Positions 53,701-60,973 of a stretch of DNA of 64,000 nucleotides are shown here, one piece after another. Origin of the DNA: Clostridia bacterium (GTDB lineage Bacteria; Bacillota; Clostridia; Christensenellales; Borkfalkiaceae); NCBI GenBank assembly GCA_017522945.1, contig JAFWXT010000001.1, forward strand, positions 1 through 64,000, in the 5' to 3' direction. Each line of letters begins with the position of its first letter. Position 1 is the stretch's first letter. The position numbers and the translations under genes were made by a program. The notes beneath the pieces were generated by a model that was not told the origin of the DNA, ran no database searches, and worked only from the letters and a program-made list of their open reading frames with translations.

Positions 53701-54167
53701 TTGGCGAAGTTACTAAAACTTATCAAACCGAGCTTGATCTTGCAATTACGGCGTTTATTCCAGAAAATTATTTATCGTCAAGCGCGGTTAGAATGGATGC
53801 TTACAAGCAAATTGCGGAAATTTTAAGTGATGACGATGAGAAACGCGTAACTCAAAGTATGCGCGAAAATTACGGTGAACTTCCGCATGAAGTTGTTAAC
53901 TTAATCAAAATTGCAAGGTTTAAGGGATATTGCAACCATTTTAACGTTGTTAAAGCTGAAATAAACAAGAAAAATTCAAGGTTGATTTTTCCAGACCTTG
54001 ATTCACTGAAAAAAGATGGAATTATGGATTGTTTAGGGCAGTATAAAGGTAAAGCAATTCTTGCCTTTGATGAAAATCCATATATCTTTTTTGTAAATCC
54101 AACGCAAGAGCTTGAAAGTACCTTTGATTTGATGATTGAGTTTTTGAAAAAAGCCCTTAGAGAGTAG
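50742..54167 (+). CDS. mfd: Transcription-repair coupling factor
   Basis: Mfd displaces RNA polymerase stalled at DNA damage and recruits UvrA. The 1141-residue protein has the UvrB-like N-terminal half (about 1-340) and an RNA-polymerase-interacting CarD-like domain (about 485-550; VGDFCVHEVHGVGIVRG). The RecG-type helicase follows, with Walker A GDVGYGKTEVALRA at about 632, the DEEQ box from Asp733, SATPIPRTLHMSL, and QLKGRVGRSDK. The TRCF domain closes it (about 1010-1110). No strong ribosome binding site is seen before ATG 50742. Length is typical. Confidence 0.97.
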   Translation: MLSKYIQPENLFEQLNSLVTDVRSGIPTAVFGVSFSEKCHIASVVNQPVVYLVKDELTAKAVARELMAFTGKKVVHLPAKDDVLLYNKAFNKDSLYSRIYALYQLSLGADFLVATIESLLQLIPKKINYYEILQGQEYSFESLISKLVSLGYTRVEEIETKGEFTVRGDIIHIFPINAEAPVRLDFFGDELENIRYFDSLGGKLDGTLKRLVLLPTVDFYIDSSEVCIIKNKLREEIRAFGVNMFSSKAKDIANELTEKLENDKTHPSLSFILPLLDSMKGKISDYMGENTVIIYDECKLLNDALTGSLKEHSERCLSLKRNCECFSFTVNQLKTPDGLLKELNFDRKLAVQSLTTAVNFFSPLKTYRLNCTPIPRYSLRPEDFFEDIKNWKRLGYRVLVCCGNSERAERTFNMLEDRKIFSDLGDNFPADFKGVKITTFYLASGFIYHDGKFVLIGTNDLFGKKEREKKIKRKRNDIYNAPEVGDFCVHEVHGVGIVRGTKRITTTDSTKDYVAIEYRGGDMLYVCVDRMECLSKYLGGEEKPNLSRIGSNEFERVKERVKQSIAKLTINLKALYRERKEQKGYAFSQDDELMRAFEDSFEFEETEDQLQSINEVKGDMQSSRVMDRLICGDVGYGKTEVALRAAFKAIVDGKQVAFIAPTTILSEQHYMTCVKRFSQFGLRIGVLNRFRTPAMQEKTLQAIKNGEIDIVIGTHRLFSKDVEFFDLGLLIIDEEQRFGVEHKEKIKLLKKNVDTLTLSATPIPRTLHMSLTGIRDISIINTPPTTRIPVQVFVLEESDALIRDAIIKELSREGQTFILYNRVESIDSFANKVQELVPEARVIVAHGQLKERQLEERVLAFYRHEYDVLVSTTIIENGVDLPTANTLLVVDADKLGLSTLYQLKGRVGRSDKMARAYFTYKSDKVLTDPAYKRLSALTEYAELGSGFKIAMRDLEIRGAGNVLGKEQHGHMDKIGYELYSKLLREQLGEVTKTYQTELDLAITAFIPENYLSSSAVRMDAYKQIAEILSDDDEKRVTQSMRENYGELPHEVVNLIKIARFKGYCNHFNVVKAEINKKNSRLIFPDLDSLKKDGIMDCLGQYKGKAILAFDENPYIFFVNPTQELESTFDLMIEFLKKALRE

Positions 54168-54203
54168 AATTTTTAAAAAACTTACTTAAAAGTAAAGTAA
54201 AAA

Positions 54204-54443
54204 GGCGCTGTCACACCAAATGGTTGATAAAGCAAGATTTATATACTGCGCAATAGTTCGTTATTTGTAAATTTTTATAATTCCATCGTACGCTACGAGT
54301 ACGCCTCCTTATAAAAATTCATTATAGAATTGCACCAACTTCGTTGGATGACCTGCTCTTGCTTGCATCTAAAACTTGTTTTAGGCTTTGTGTATAATAA
54401 CAAATTAAAACTTTAAAAATCAACCATCCATTGTGCCATCGCC
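54204..54443. repeat. Dispersed hairpin element, copy 4, with terminal inverted repeats
   Basis: This copy has the same left box (GCGCAATAGTTCGTTATTTG, ending 54267) and right box (CCTGCTCTTGCTTGCATCT, 54352 onward) as the array at 7352-7700. The hairpin between them has a different sequence but the same form. The outer stem is AATTTTTATAA/TTATAAAAATT (54270-54280 with 54309-54319), with internal-loop bases TTCC on the left and CCTCC on the right. The inner stem is CGTAC/GTACG. A further small hairpin (CCAAC/GTTGG) precedes the right box. Imperfect 24-base inverted repeats (18 matches) lie at 54204-54227 and 54420-54443. No gene is visible in 54168-54590. Confidence 0.75.
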
Positions 54444-54494
54444 AATAAAAAATAAAAATATTTTTTTTAAATTTATTTTGTGCCTAAAAAGTTG

Positions 54495-54523
54495 TTGCAT
54501 TATTATAAATAATCTTGTATAAT
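54495..54523 (+). promoter_or_regulatory. Probable promoter of the foldase gene
   Basis: TATAAT at 54518 is preceded 17 bases upstream by a poor -35 box, TTGCAT. The leader to ATG 54645 is about 115 bases. Confidence 0.5.
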
Positions 54524-54644
54524 ATATGAGAAAAAAAGGTGGAGTTTTCGCATCTTGGCTTACAATCCTTTTTTACTGAGCATTGTAAGGTGAATGAGTA
54601 AACGAAGCAGTATAAATTTATTACCCCTAAAACAGGAGAGTTTT

Positions 54645-56666
54645 ATGAAGAAAATTGTAACTAAAATCGTAACTTTAATCGTAGTATGCGTTATGTCGCT
54701 TACAACGTTATTTGGTTGCGGTTTAATCACAGTTAACACAGACAGAGATATGGCGCAAGTTATAGCTAAAGTTCAAGTTAGCGAAAACGTTAACGCTGAA
54801 GAAATTAAAAAGAGTGAATTAGTTTCAGGCTTTTTATCATACGGCTATATGTACGTTCAATACTACGGATATACCGAAGCTGCCGCTTATGAAATGGTTC
54901 TTGACGGTATCGTTCAAAATAGAATCATTATTCAATCTGCAAGAGAAGCATTAGCTAAAGATTATAACGAAAAAACAAAAGATAACGACTTTATGAATTA
55001 TTTTTACGATAACGCTTTAGCTGGTGAAGGTCAAATTAATTCTAAACCTAACGAACTTAAGGATTTAGAAAAATATCTTACTGCATACGAAAAAGCTCAA
55101 GCTTATTACAACGTAAAAGTTTCTATCGACCAACTTATCGATAGCTATATGGAAGCGGAAGATGAAGAAGAAAAGGAAGATGAAACCTTTACTGCAAGAG
55201 CCGTTCCTACCGTTGACGCTAGCGATGCTAAGTATGAATACGAATTAAAGCAAGAAACTCCTACCGAATACGATTATAAGAAAGCAGCTCTTGTTTTAGG
55301 TAGTGAAAATATTGAAGAAACTTACACTAATCTTTACGATTTAAATCTTGCGGTTTATAACGAATATGAAATCGACCTTGTAAAGGGCTCTGAAGATTAT
55401 ACTAAGAGACTTAAGGCTTTCAATAAAGCACTTAAAAATTTACAAGATGCAGGCGTTATTTCAAGCAAAGAACACGTTGACGTTAGAACTCACGGTATCG
55501 ATGCTATTCTTGGTTTAAAAGAGGGCGTTAAAGGTTATGAATATTTTGTTAATACCGTTAAGTCACAATACGAAAGCTTAATCGTTGCTAAGTATGAAGA
55601 TTCATTAATTAGTGAATATGAGGGTAAACTTACAAACGAAATGCTTTTCGCTCAATATGTTACCGAATATGAAGCTCAAGAAATTAACTACACTAATAAC
55701 GTTGCTAACTATGAAAGTGCTTTAGAATCGGCTACAAAAGATTCATTCGTTCTTTGCAATCCATACGAAGATTACGGCTACGTATTAAACCTTTTAATCG
55801 GCTTTAGCGAAGAACAAACTGCAGCTCTTAACGCTAAAGAAGTTTCACGCAACGATTTATTAAAGGAATTAGTTGCTAAAGATCAACGTATTACTTGGGC
55901 TCAATCAAGCTACGGTGATTTTGCTAACAATGTATTTACTTTTGGTGAAGATTACATCGTAAGTGAAAATTCAAAGGATTTATTAGGTGAATATATAGGA
56001 ACACTTTTAGGCGCTAAAGAAAGCACTATTGAAGATGAAAACGGCGTTGAAAAGCCAGCATATTCATTTGAAAATATAATGCCTAAGTCAATTGGTATAG
56101 AAGAATTTGTTAGCACTTATCTTAACACATTCATCGGAACAGCAATCGATTTAAAAACTAACGTTTTAAGTGGTAAACTTACTGATTGGAACGATGCTAA
56201 GCGCGATATGTTTGAAGATTTATTATACGCTTTCAGTACCGACCCAGGTAGTTTGGGAACTTATATGGGTTACGTTTATTCACCAAAAACTTCTAGCACG
56301 ACTTACGTAAAAGAATTTGCTGATGCAGCCGCAAGAGTTGTTAGCGCAGGCGTTGGTGCGTACGAATTAGTTGCTACCGATTACGGTTACCATCTAATCC
56401 TTTGCACTAAGGTTATTGAAAAAGAAACTTCAAGGCTTTATGCTGACGTAAATGCGTTTATGGCTGATGTTGAAATTGAAGGTACTCTTGCTTATAACTA
56501 TAAGAAAGCAAAATCTGATGCTATCGTATCTGCTAAGATATCTGAAAAGGCAGACCTATTAGTTAACCAACTAAAGGAAAAAGAAGGCGTTGTTACAAAG
56601 TTCCCAAAAACTTATGAGGATTTAATACCTGAAGAATCATCTTCGGAAGATGAACACAATCACTAA
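54645..56666 (+). CDS. PrsA-like foldase lipoprotein (parvulin/SurA type)
   Basis: PrsA/SurA proteins help exported proteins fold outside the membrane. The 673-residue product has a lipobox (LFGC, Cys25) and a SurA-N-like helical region (about 45-150; QNRIIIQSAREALAKDY). A long acidic helical middle follows. Near the C-terminus is a piece resembling a parvulin peptidyl-prolyl isomerase core (about 535-620; GSLGTYMGYVYSP ... GAYELVATDYGYHLILCTK). The last residues are acidic with His (EDEHNH). It is about twice as long as PrsA of Bacillus, and the isomerase core looks degenerate, so it may be a chaperone only. ATG 54645 has an AGGAGAG site upstream. Confidence 0.75.
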   Translation: MKKIVTKIVTLIVVCVMSLTTLFGCGLITVNTDRDMAQVIAKVQVSENVNAEEIKKSELVSGFLSYGYMYVQYYGYTEAAAYEMVLDGIVQNRIIIQSAREALAKDYNEKTKDNDFMNYFYDNALAGEGQINSKPNELKDLEKYLTAYEKAQAYYNVKVSIDQLIDSYMEAEDEEEKEDETFTARAVPTVDASDAKYEYELKQETPTEYDYKKAALVLGSENIEETYTNLYDLNLAVYNEYEIDLVKGSEDYTKRLKAFNKALKNLQDAGVISSKEHVDVRTHGIDAILGLKEGVKGYEYFVNTVKSQYESLIVAKYEDSLISEYEGKLTNEMLFAQYVTEYEAQEINYTNNVANYESALESATKDSFVLCNPYEDYGYVLNLLIGFSEEQTAALNAKEVSRNDLLKELVAKDQRITWAQSSYGDFANNVFTFGEDYIVSENSKDLLGEYIGTLLGAKESTIEDENGVEKPAYSFENIMPKSIGIEEFVSTYLNTFIGTAIDLKTNVLSGKLTDWNDAKRDMFEDLLYAFSTDPGSLGTYMGYVYSPKTSSTTYVKEFADAAARVVSAGVGAYELVATDYGYHLILCTKVIEKETSRLYADVNAFMADVEIEGTLAYNYKKAKSDAIVSAKISEKADLLVNQLKEKEGVVTKFPKTYEDLIPEESSSEDEHNH

Positions 56667-56691
56667 TAAATAAAAAAACGTTACAGTTTAG

Positions 56692-56722
56692 TGGCGTAGC
56701 GATATAGATTATCGCTACGCCA
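56692..56722 (+). other. Perfect 12-bp hairpin after the foldase gene
   Basis: TGGCGTAGCGAT pairs with ATCGCTACGCCA around a 7-base loop, 25 bases after the stop. No T-run follows. It may protect the mRNA 3' end or slow polymerase before the terminator at 56813. Confidence 0.6.
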
Positions 56723-56812
56723 TAACTATATTAGCTTATTAGTAAGTTATATTGCTAAAAGCAGTTATATTTAAAAAAAGTTTTTTTACTTTTTTAAAAG
56801 ATAAGGCAATTT

Positions 56813-56847
56813 AAAACCACCGTCAAAAAGTTTTTGACGGTGGTTTT
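56813..56847. terminator. Bidirectional terminator between the foldase gene and dut
   Basis: A 17-bp inverted repeat (AAAACCACCGTCAAAAA with its complement) has T-rich tails on both strands and lies between convergent genes. Confidence 0.85.
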
Positions 56848-56869
56848 TGCATAAGTTCATAAATGATTT

Positions 56870-57301
56870 TTATAATTTTCCGGTTGAGCCAAATCCACCT
56901 TCACCGCGAGAAGAAAGGGAAAGTTCGCCTTCTTCAAATTCACATTTTAAATATGGCGTAATAACTATTTGAGCAATGCGTTCACCCTTTTCAACCACTC
57001 TTTCTTTTAGTGAATGATTGTGAAGTGCTACCTTTATTTCGCCACGGTAATCGCTATCTATAACGCCTACTTTATTAGCAGGGGCAAGCCCTTCCTTACA
57101 GGCAAGACCGCTTCGTGCGTAAACTAAACCAACGTATCCTTCGGGGATTTCCATCGCGATGCCCGTGCCTATAAAAACCGTTTGGCTTGGGTTTATAACA
57201 ACGGTACCGCTTGCGTTGTATAAATCTGCGCCCGCCGCGCTTGCGCTTGAATATACGGGAATAATAGCGTCGTTTTGTAATTTTGTAATTTTAACTTTCA
57301 T
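56870..57301 (-). CDS. dut: Deoxyuridine 5'-triphosphate nucleotidohydrolase
   Basis: Dut hydrolyses dUTP to dUMP, keeping uracil out of DNA. The 143-residue trimeric-type enzyme shows the five motifs: AAGADLYNA, YARSGLACKEG, KVGVIDSDYRGEIKVALHN, RIAQIVITPY and the C-terminal arm SSRGEGGFGSTGK. It is preceded on the same strand by an acetyltransferase gene 32 bases away. Confidence 0.97.
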   Translation of the reverse strand: MKVKITKLQNDAIIPVYSSASAAGADLYNASGTVVINPSQTVFIGTGIAMEIPEGYVGLVYARSGLACKEGLAPANKVGVIDSDYRGEIKVALHNHSLKERVVEKGERIAQIVITPYLKCEFEEGELSLSSRGEGGFGSTGKL

Positions 57302-57333
57302 TTTGATTTCCTTATTTTATAATCTTAGTTAGT

Positions 57334-57780
57334 TTATTCGTGCGTTTTATACATATATAAAAGTGATTTAGTTAAACTGCAAGTTTCGCTATCAACTGGG
57401 GCAACTGTAAATCCACGCGCCTTAAAAAAGGCAATCGCATCTTCGTTATTTTTATTGCATTCGCCTATAATTCCGGCAATTAAACGATTTACCGCATAGT
57501 TATAAACCGAAACTAAAATAACGCTACCGTTTTTATCGCGCCTTAAATCTTTTGTAACGTAAATATAATCAAGTTTTAAAATCGCGCTTACTTTTTCGGT
57601 GGTTTTTGCAAAGCCAATAGCTTGATTTTGTTCGTTTAAGCAAACTAAAAGTAGTTCGTTATCACTAAAAGAATTTATGCTATCTTCAATATTTTTTAAA
57701 TTAGCATTTTTAAAATCCTTTTCAATAAGATTTAAAAAGGCTTGTTTGTTGCTATCGTTTAACGCGCTAACTTTAATCAT
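57334..57780 (-). CDS. Probable GNAT-family N-acetyltransferase
   Basis: The 148-residue protein has the shape of a GNAT enzyme. The IGFAKTTEKVSAILKLDYIYVTKDLRRDK-type strand pair before the acetyl-CoA site is present, but the usual R/QxxGxG/A loop is changed (RRDKNGS). The final half has ECNKNNEDAIAFFKARGF, the typical Asn and FFKARGF motif of GNAT. ATG 57780 has GGAAGGAAG upstream; a longer frame would run through the promoter at 57806-57834. The substrate is unknown. It is likely co-transcribed with dut. Confidence 0.72.
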   Translation of the reverse strand: MIKVSALNDSNKQAFLNLIEKDFKNANLKNIEDSINSFSDNELLLVCLNEQNQAIGFAKTTEKVSAILKLDYIYVTKDLRRDKNGSVILVSVYNYAVNRLIAGIIGECNKNNEDAIAFFKARGFTVAPVDSETCSLTKSLLYMYKTHE

Positions 57781-57805
57781 AAATACTTCCTTCCTATTTG
57801 ATTTT

Positions 57806-57834
57806 ATTTTATCACAATAAGTTTTTTTAGTCAA
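57806..57834 (-). promoter_or_regulatory. Promoter of the acetyltransferase-dut unit
   Basis: On the minus strand TTGACT (57829-57834) and TAAAAT (57806-57811) are 17 bases apart. Confidence 0.7.
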
Positions 57835-57900
57835 GTAGTTTTTTAATATGCAAAAGTGTTCATATATACTTTTGAAAATATTATCTGTGATGCGCGCGCA

Positions 57901-57914
57901 CGCGTATATACGCG
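57901..57914. promoter_or_regulatory. GC-rich palindrome between divergent promoters
   Basis: CGCGTATATACGCG is a perfect palindrome flanked by GCGCGCGCA and CGAC, unlike the AT-rich surroundings. It lies between the divergent promoters of the acetyltransferase gene and ylxM. It could be a regulator site; no known motif recognised. Confidence 0.4.
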
Positions 57915-57960
57915 CGACTATATTTAATTTATATATTTATAAAAAAACCATTAAAAACGT

Positions 57961-57989
57961 TTGACAATAATTTTAATTTGTATTATAAT
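57961..57989 (+). promoter_or_regulatory. Consensus promoter of the ylxM-ffh cluster
   Basis: TTGACA at 57961 and TATAAT at 57984 are both perfect and 17 bases apart, 31 bases before ATG 58021. Confidence 0.93.
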
Positions 57990-58020
57990 GTGTAAAGTAA
58001 AATTCCTTTACAGGTGTTAT

Positions 58021-58317
58021 ATGGAAGACAATTTTCTTCTTTACCAGTTATTTTCGGTTTACGGTGAGCTTCTTACCCAAAACCAACGCGAAACTATTGA
58101 AGATTATTTTGGGCTTGATCTTTCACTCGGTGAAATAGCCGAAATGCGGGGCGTTTCAAGGCAGGCTATAAAATATACGCTTGATAATGCCGAAAAAGCC
58201 CTAAAAGAATATGAAAATAAACTTGGCTTTTTAAAAAAGCTATCACAAATTAAAAACCTTGAGTGTAATGATAACTCTTTTAAGCAAAGCGTTATAAAAA
58301 TTTTGGAGGATAGGTAA
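58021..58317 (+). CDS. ylxM: YlxM-family DNA-binding protein (UPF0122)
   Basis: YlxM is encoded before ffh in most Firmicutes and is a small HTH protein linked to the signal recognition particle; in streptococci it binds SRP components. The 98-residue product starts with a sigma-70 region 4-like fold (LFSVYGELLTQNQRETIEDYF). The HTH follows (LGEIAEMRGVSRQAIKYTL) and then a helical tail. ATG 58021 has AGGTG upstream and follows the promoter by 31 bases. The ffh binding site lies within its last codons. Confidence 0.92.
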   Translation: MEDNFLLYQLFSVYGELLTQNQRETIEDYFGLDLSLGEIAEMRGVSRQAIKYTLDNAEKALKEYENKLGFLKKLSQIKNLECNDNSFKQSVIKILEDR

Positions 58318-58318
58318 G

Positions 58319-59638
58319 TTGGCTGTTTTTTCTTCACTTGGCGAAAAACTTAATCACGTATTCAGTAAGCTTACCAAACGTGGTAAACTTACCGAACTTG
58401 AAATAAAACAAGCCATGCGCGAAATTCGCATCGCGCTACTTGAAGCCGACGTTAACTTAAAGGTAGTTAAAGATTTTGTTGCCAAGGTTTCTGAAAAGGC
58501 CGTTGGTCAAGATATATTAAAAAGTTTAAGCCCAGCTCAACAGGTAGTTAAAATAGTTCACGAAGAATTAGTTGAACTTATGGGCTCAACCAACAGTAAA
58601 TTGGCGGTTGCATCTAATCCACCAACTGTTATAATGATGTGCGGTTTGCAAGGTGCTGGTAAAACTACTTTATCTGCAAAACTTGCTGCGTTACTTAAAA
58701 AACAAGGCAAAAAGGTGCTTTTAGTTGCTTGTGACGTTTATCGTCCTGCTGCTATCGACCAGTTAAAAACTGTGGGAGAAAAGGCGGGTTGTGAAGTGTT
58801 TACACTTGGTCAAATCAATCCCGTTGACATATCTAAAAAGGCAATTGAACACGCAAAACGCTTTGGCTTTGATACCGTGCTTATTGACACGGCAGGTAGA
58901 TTGCAAATCGACGATAAGTTAATGCGTGAGCTTGAAGATATTAAAAGCGCGGTTAATCCCGATGAAATTTTACTCACGGTCGATTCAATGACTGGCCAAG
59001 TTGCTGTTGAGGTTGCTGAGACTTTTAACGAAAGGTTGGACGTAACGGGTGTTGTTTTAACTAAGCTTGACGGTGATACTCGTGGCGGTGCTTGTTTATC
59101 GATAAAAGCAGTTACGGGTAAGCCTATTAAGTTTGCAAGCGTTGGTGAAAAAATCGGCGATATCGAACCTTTCCATCCAGATAGAATGGCGCGTAGAATA
59201 CTCGGTATGGGCGACGTTCTTTCAATTATTGAAAAGGCGCAAGAAGCTATCACCGAAGATGACGTTAAAAAGATGGAAAAGAAGTTAAAAGAAAATTCTT
59301 TTACCCTTCAAGACTATCTTGAACAATTTGAAATGGTTAAAAAAATGGGCGGTGTAGGAAGTGTTTTAAGCTTAATGCCCGGCGCAAACAAAATGAAAAT
59401 CAATGAAGGTGATATCGACGAAAGCAAGATAGAACGCATTAAAGCAATCATTTTGTCAATGACTAAAAAAGAGCGTAAAAACCCCGACATTTTAAACTAT
59501 TCGCGTAAAACAAGAATTGCAAACGGTAGCGGAACTTCAATTCAAGAAATAAATGCGTTACTTAAACAGTTTGATCAAACCAAACAACTTATGAAACAAT
59601 TAAAGGGAAATAAAGGTAGGCTTCCGTTTAAGTTTTAA
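58319..59638 (+). CDS. ffh: Signal recognition particle protein Ffh (SRP54)
   Basis: Ffh binds signal peptides and, with SRP RNA and FtsY, brings ribosomes to the membrane. The 439-residue protein has the N domain (about 1-90) and the G domain, with GLQGAGKTT at about 109-117, DVYRPAAIDQL, DTAGR and TKLDGDTRGG. The methionine-rich M domain follows (about 325-439; MKMGG-type segments, here MVKKMGGVGSVLSLMPG). The start codon is TTG, one base after the ylxM stop; GGAGGA 8 bases upstream supports it. No SRP RNA gene was found in this window. Confidence 0.96.
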   Translation: MAVFSSLGEKLNHVFSKLTKRGKLTELEIKQAMREIRIALLEADVNLKVVKDFVAKVSEKAVGQDILKSLSPAQQVVKIVHEELVELMGSTNSKLAVASNPPTVIMMCGLQGAGKTTLSAKLAALLKKQGKKVLLVACDVYRPAAIDQLKTVGEKAGCEVFTLGQINPVDISKKAIEHAKRFGFDTVLIDTAGRLQIDDKLMRELEDIKSAVNPDEILLTVDSMTGQVAVEVAETFNERLDVTGVVLTKLDGDTRGGACLSIKAVTGKPIKFASVGEKIGDIEPFHPDRMARRILGMGDVLSIIEKAQEAITEDDVKKMEKKLKENSFTLQDYLEQFEMVKKMGGVGSVLSLMPGANKMKINEGDIDESKIERIKAIILSMTKKERKNPDILNYSRKTRIANGSGTSIQEINALLKQFDQTKQLMKQLKGNKGRLPFKF

Positions 59639-59703
59639 CGAAAGATAACCTTTAAGGCGTAAAGCCAAAATAAATAAGCAATAATTTAACGGAGGAAATA
59701 AAA

Positions 59704-60000
59704 ATGGCAGTAAAAATGAGATTGACAAGAATGGGTGACAAGAAGAGTCCTTTCTACCGTATCGTAGTTGTAGATTCAAGAGTTGCTCGTGACGGTATGT
59801 ATATCGACAAAGTTGGTCACTACAATCCAGTTGCTCAACCTGCAGAAATTGTTATCGATGCAGACAAGGCTAAAGATTGGTTAGCAAAAGGCGTTCAACC
59901 AACTGAAACAGTTAAGTCTCTTTTAGTTAACGCAGGCGTTATTGAAAAATCAGCTAAACTTTCACCTGCAAAAACAAATCCTAAAAAGAAAAAAGGTTAA
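59704..60000 (+). CDS. rpsP: 30S ribosomal protein S16
   Basis: The 98-residue basic protein begins MAVKMRLTRMGDKKSPFYRIVVVDSR-type S16 sequence and continues with GHYNPVA and the usual Lys-rich end. A GGAGG site precedes the ATG. It sits between ffh and khpA in the conserved Firmicutes order. Confidence 0.98.
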   Translation: MAVKMRLTRMGDKKSPFYRIVVVDSRVARDGMYIDKVGHYNPVAQPAEIVIDADKAKDWLAKGVQPTETVKSLLVNAGVIEKSAKLSPAKTNPKKKKG

Positions 60001-60015
60001 TTTTTAGGTTTTAAG

Positions 60016-60155
60016 GCAACTTTGGTTGCATAACGTTAAAAATTCGGCTTGCCACGCGTAATAGGTTTTTTGCGCGTGGCTTACTATACCGAATGGCCCT
60101 ATTATATATTCTTTTGGGCGATTTTACGCGAATTTTGCACTTAAAGGCGTAAAAT
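60016..60155 (+). other. Three consecutive hairpins between rpsP and khpA
   Basis: The 217-base gap has three stems: GCAAC/GTTGC at about 60016-60029; a two-part stem with ATTCGG/CCGAAT outside and GCCACGCG/CGCGTGGC inside at 60042-60094; and ATTTTACGC/GCGTAAAAT at 60121-60155. None has a good T-run. They may be processing or control structures in the operon mRNA. Confidence 0.5.
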
Positions 60156-60217
60156 TAAATTATAAAGTGCGTTTTAATTTTGAAAATACAGCGAGTTTTT
60201 CGCTAAGGAGATAAATT

Positions 60218-60466
60218 ATGTTAGATTTAATTAAGTATATCGTAGGTACTTTTGCTGAAAATCCAAGCGAAGCTGAATACCTTGTTAACGAAAACGAAAA
60301 TATTGTTAACGTAACTGTCGTTTTAAGCGAAGACGATATGGGTAAGGTTATCGGTCGTCAAGGTAAAATTGCTAAGGCTATGAGAACACTCGTAAAGGCT
60401 GCATCTGCAAAGAGTGGTAAAAAATATAATATCGAAATTAAAGAAAAAAGCGAAATCGTTAGATAA
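60218..60466 (+). CDS. khpA: KH-domain RNA-binding protein KhpA
   Basis: The 82-residue protein is a single KH domain with the motif DDMGKVIGRQGKIAKAMRTLV, matching KhpA (YlqC), an RNA-binding protein that partners with KhpB/Jag and affects cell size. AAGGAG precedes ATG 60218. Its place between rpsP and rimM is the conserved one. Confidence 0.95.
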   Translation: MLDLIKYIVGTFAENPSEAEYLVNENENIVNVTVVLSEDDMGKVIGRQGKIAKAMRTLVKAASAKSGKKYNIEIKEKSEIVR

Positions 60467-60475
60467 TTTATAATT

Positions 60476-60973
60476 ATGGATAAGCTTCTTATTGCTGTTG
60501 TGTTAAAGCCACAAGGAATTCGCGGTGAACTAAAAATTAAAAACTATACCGACGATTTTCATTCTATTAGCGCTTTAAAAGAAGTTTTTATTGACGGCGT
60601 CTCTTATCAGGTGCTAAAAGTGCGCTGTGATAAAGATGCCTTTATACTTTTAAGGGGAATTGCGGATAGAAACGCTGCCGAACTTTTTAGGGGTAAAGAA
60701 ATTTACGCCAATAAAAGCGATATTAGAAAACCTAAGGGCAGATATTTCATTAGCGACGTTATTGGTTGTTCGGTATGCTTTGAAAGTGGTGAGGTTTTTG
60801 GTAAGGTTGAAGAAATTCTTTCGGCAAGAACTGATATTTATTACATTTCAACACAAAACGGCAGGGTGATTGCTCCTTGGCTTAAAAGTTATAACGCTAA
60901 GTTTGATATCGAAAACCGTGTAATTACCGTTTGTGAGCAAGAGTTTTTAAAAGAGATAAATTATGAAAGTTGA
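60476..60973 (+). CDS. rimM: Ribosome maturation factor RimM
   Basis: RimM helps 30S head assembly and binds S19. The 165-residue protein has the N-terminal beta barrel (VVLKPQGIRGELKIKNYTDD; RNAAELFRGKEIYA). The PRC-barrel end shows RYFISDVIGCSV and VIAPWLKSYNAKFDIENRVI. It is 9 bases after khpA and overlaps trmD by 11 bases, so translation is coupled. Confidence 0.96.
   Translation: MDKLLIAVVLKPQGIRGELKIKNYTDDFHSISALKEVFIDGVSYQVLKVRCDKDAFILLRGIADRNAAELFRGKEIYANKSDIRKPKGRYFISDVIGCSVCFESGEVFGKVEEILSARTDIYYISTQNGRVIAPWLKSYNAKFDIENRVITVCEQEFLKEINYES

Noticed and set aside
57781-57834. Longer start for the acetyltransferase
   Set aside because: This stretch holds the -35 and -10 boxes of the promoter, and ATG 57780 has its own strong ribosome binding site.
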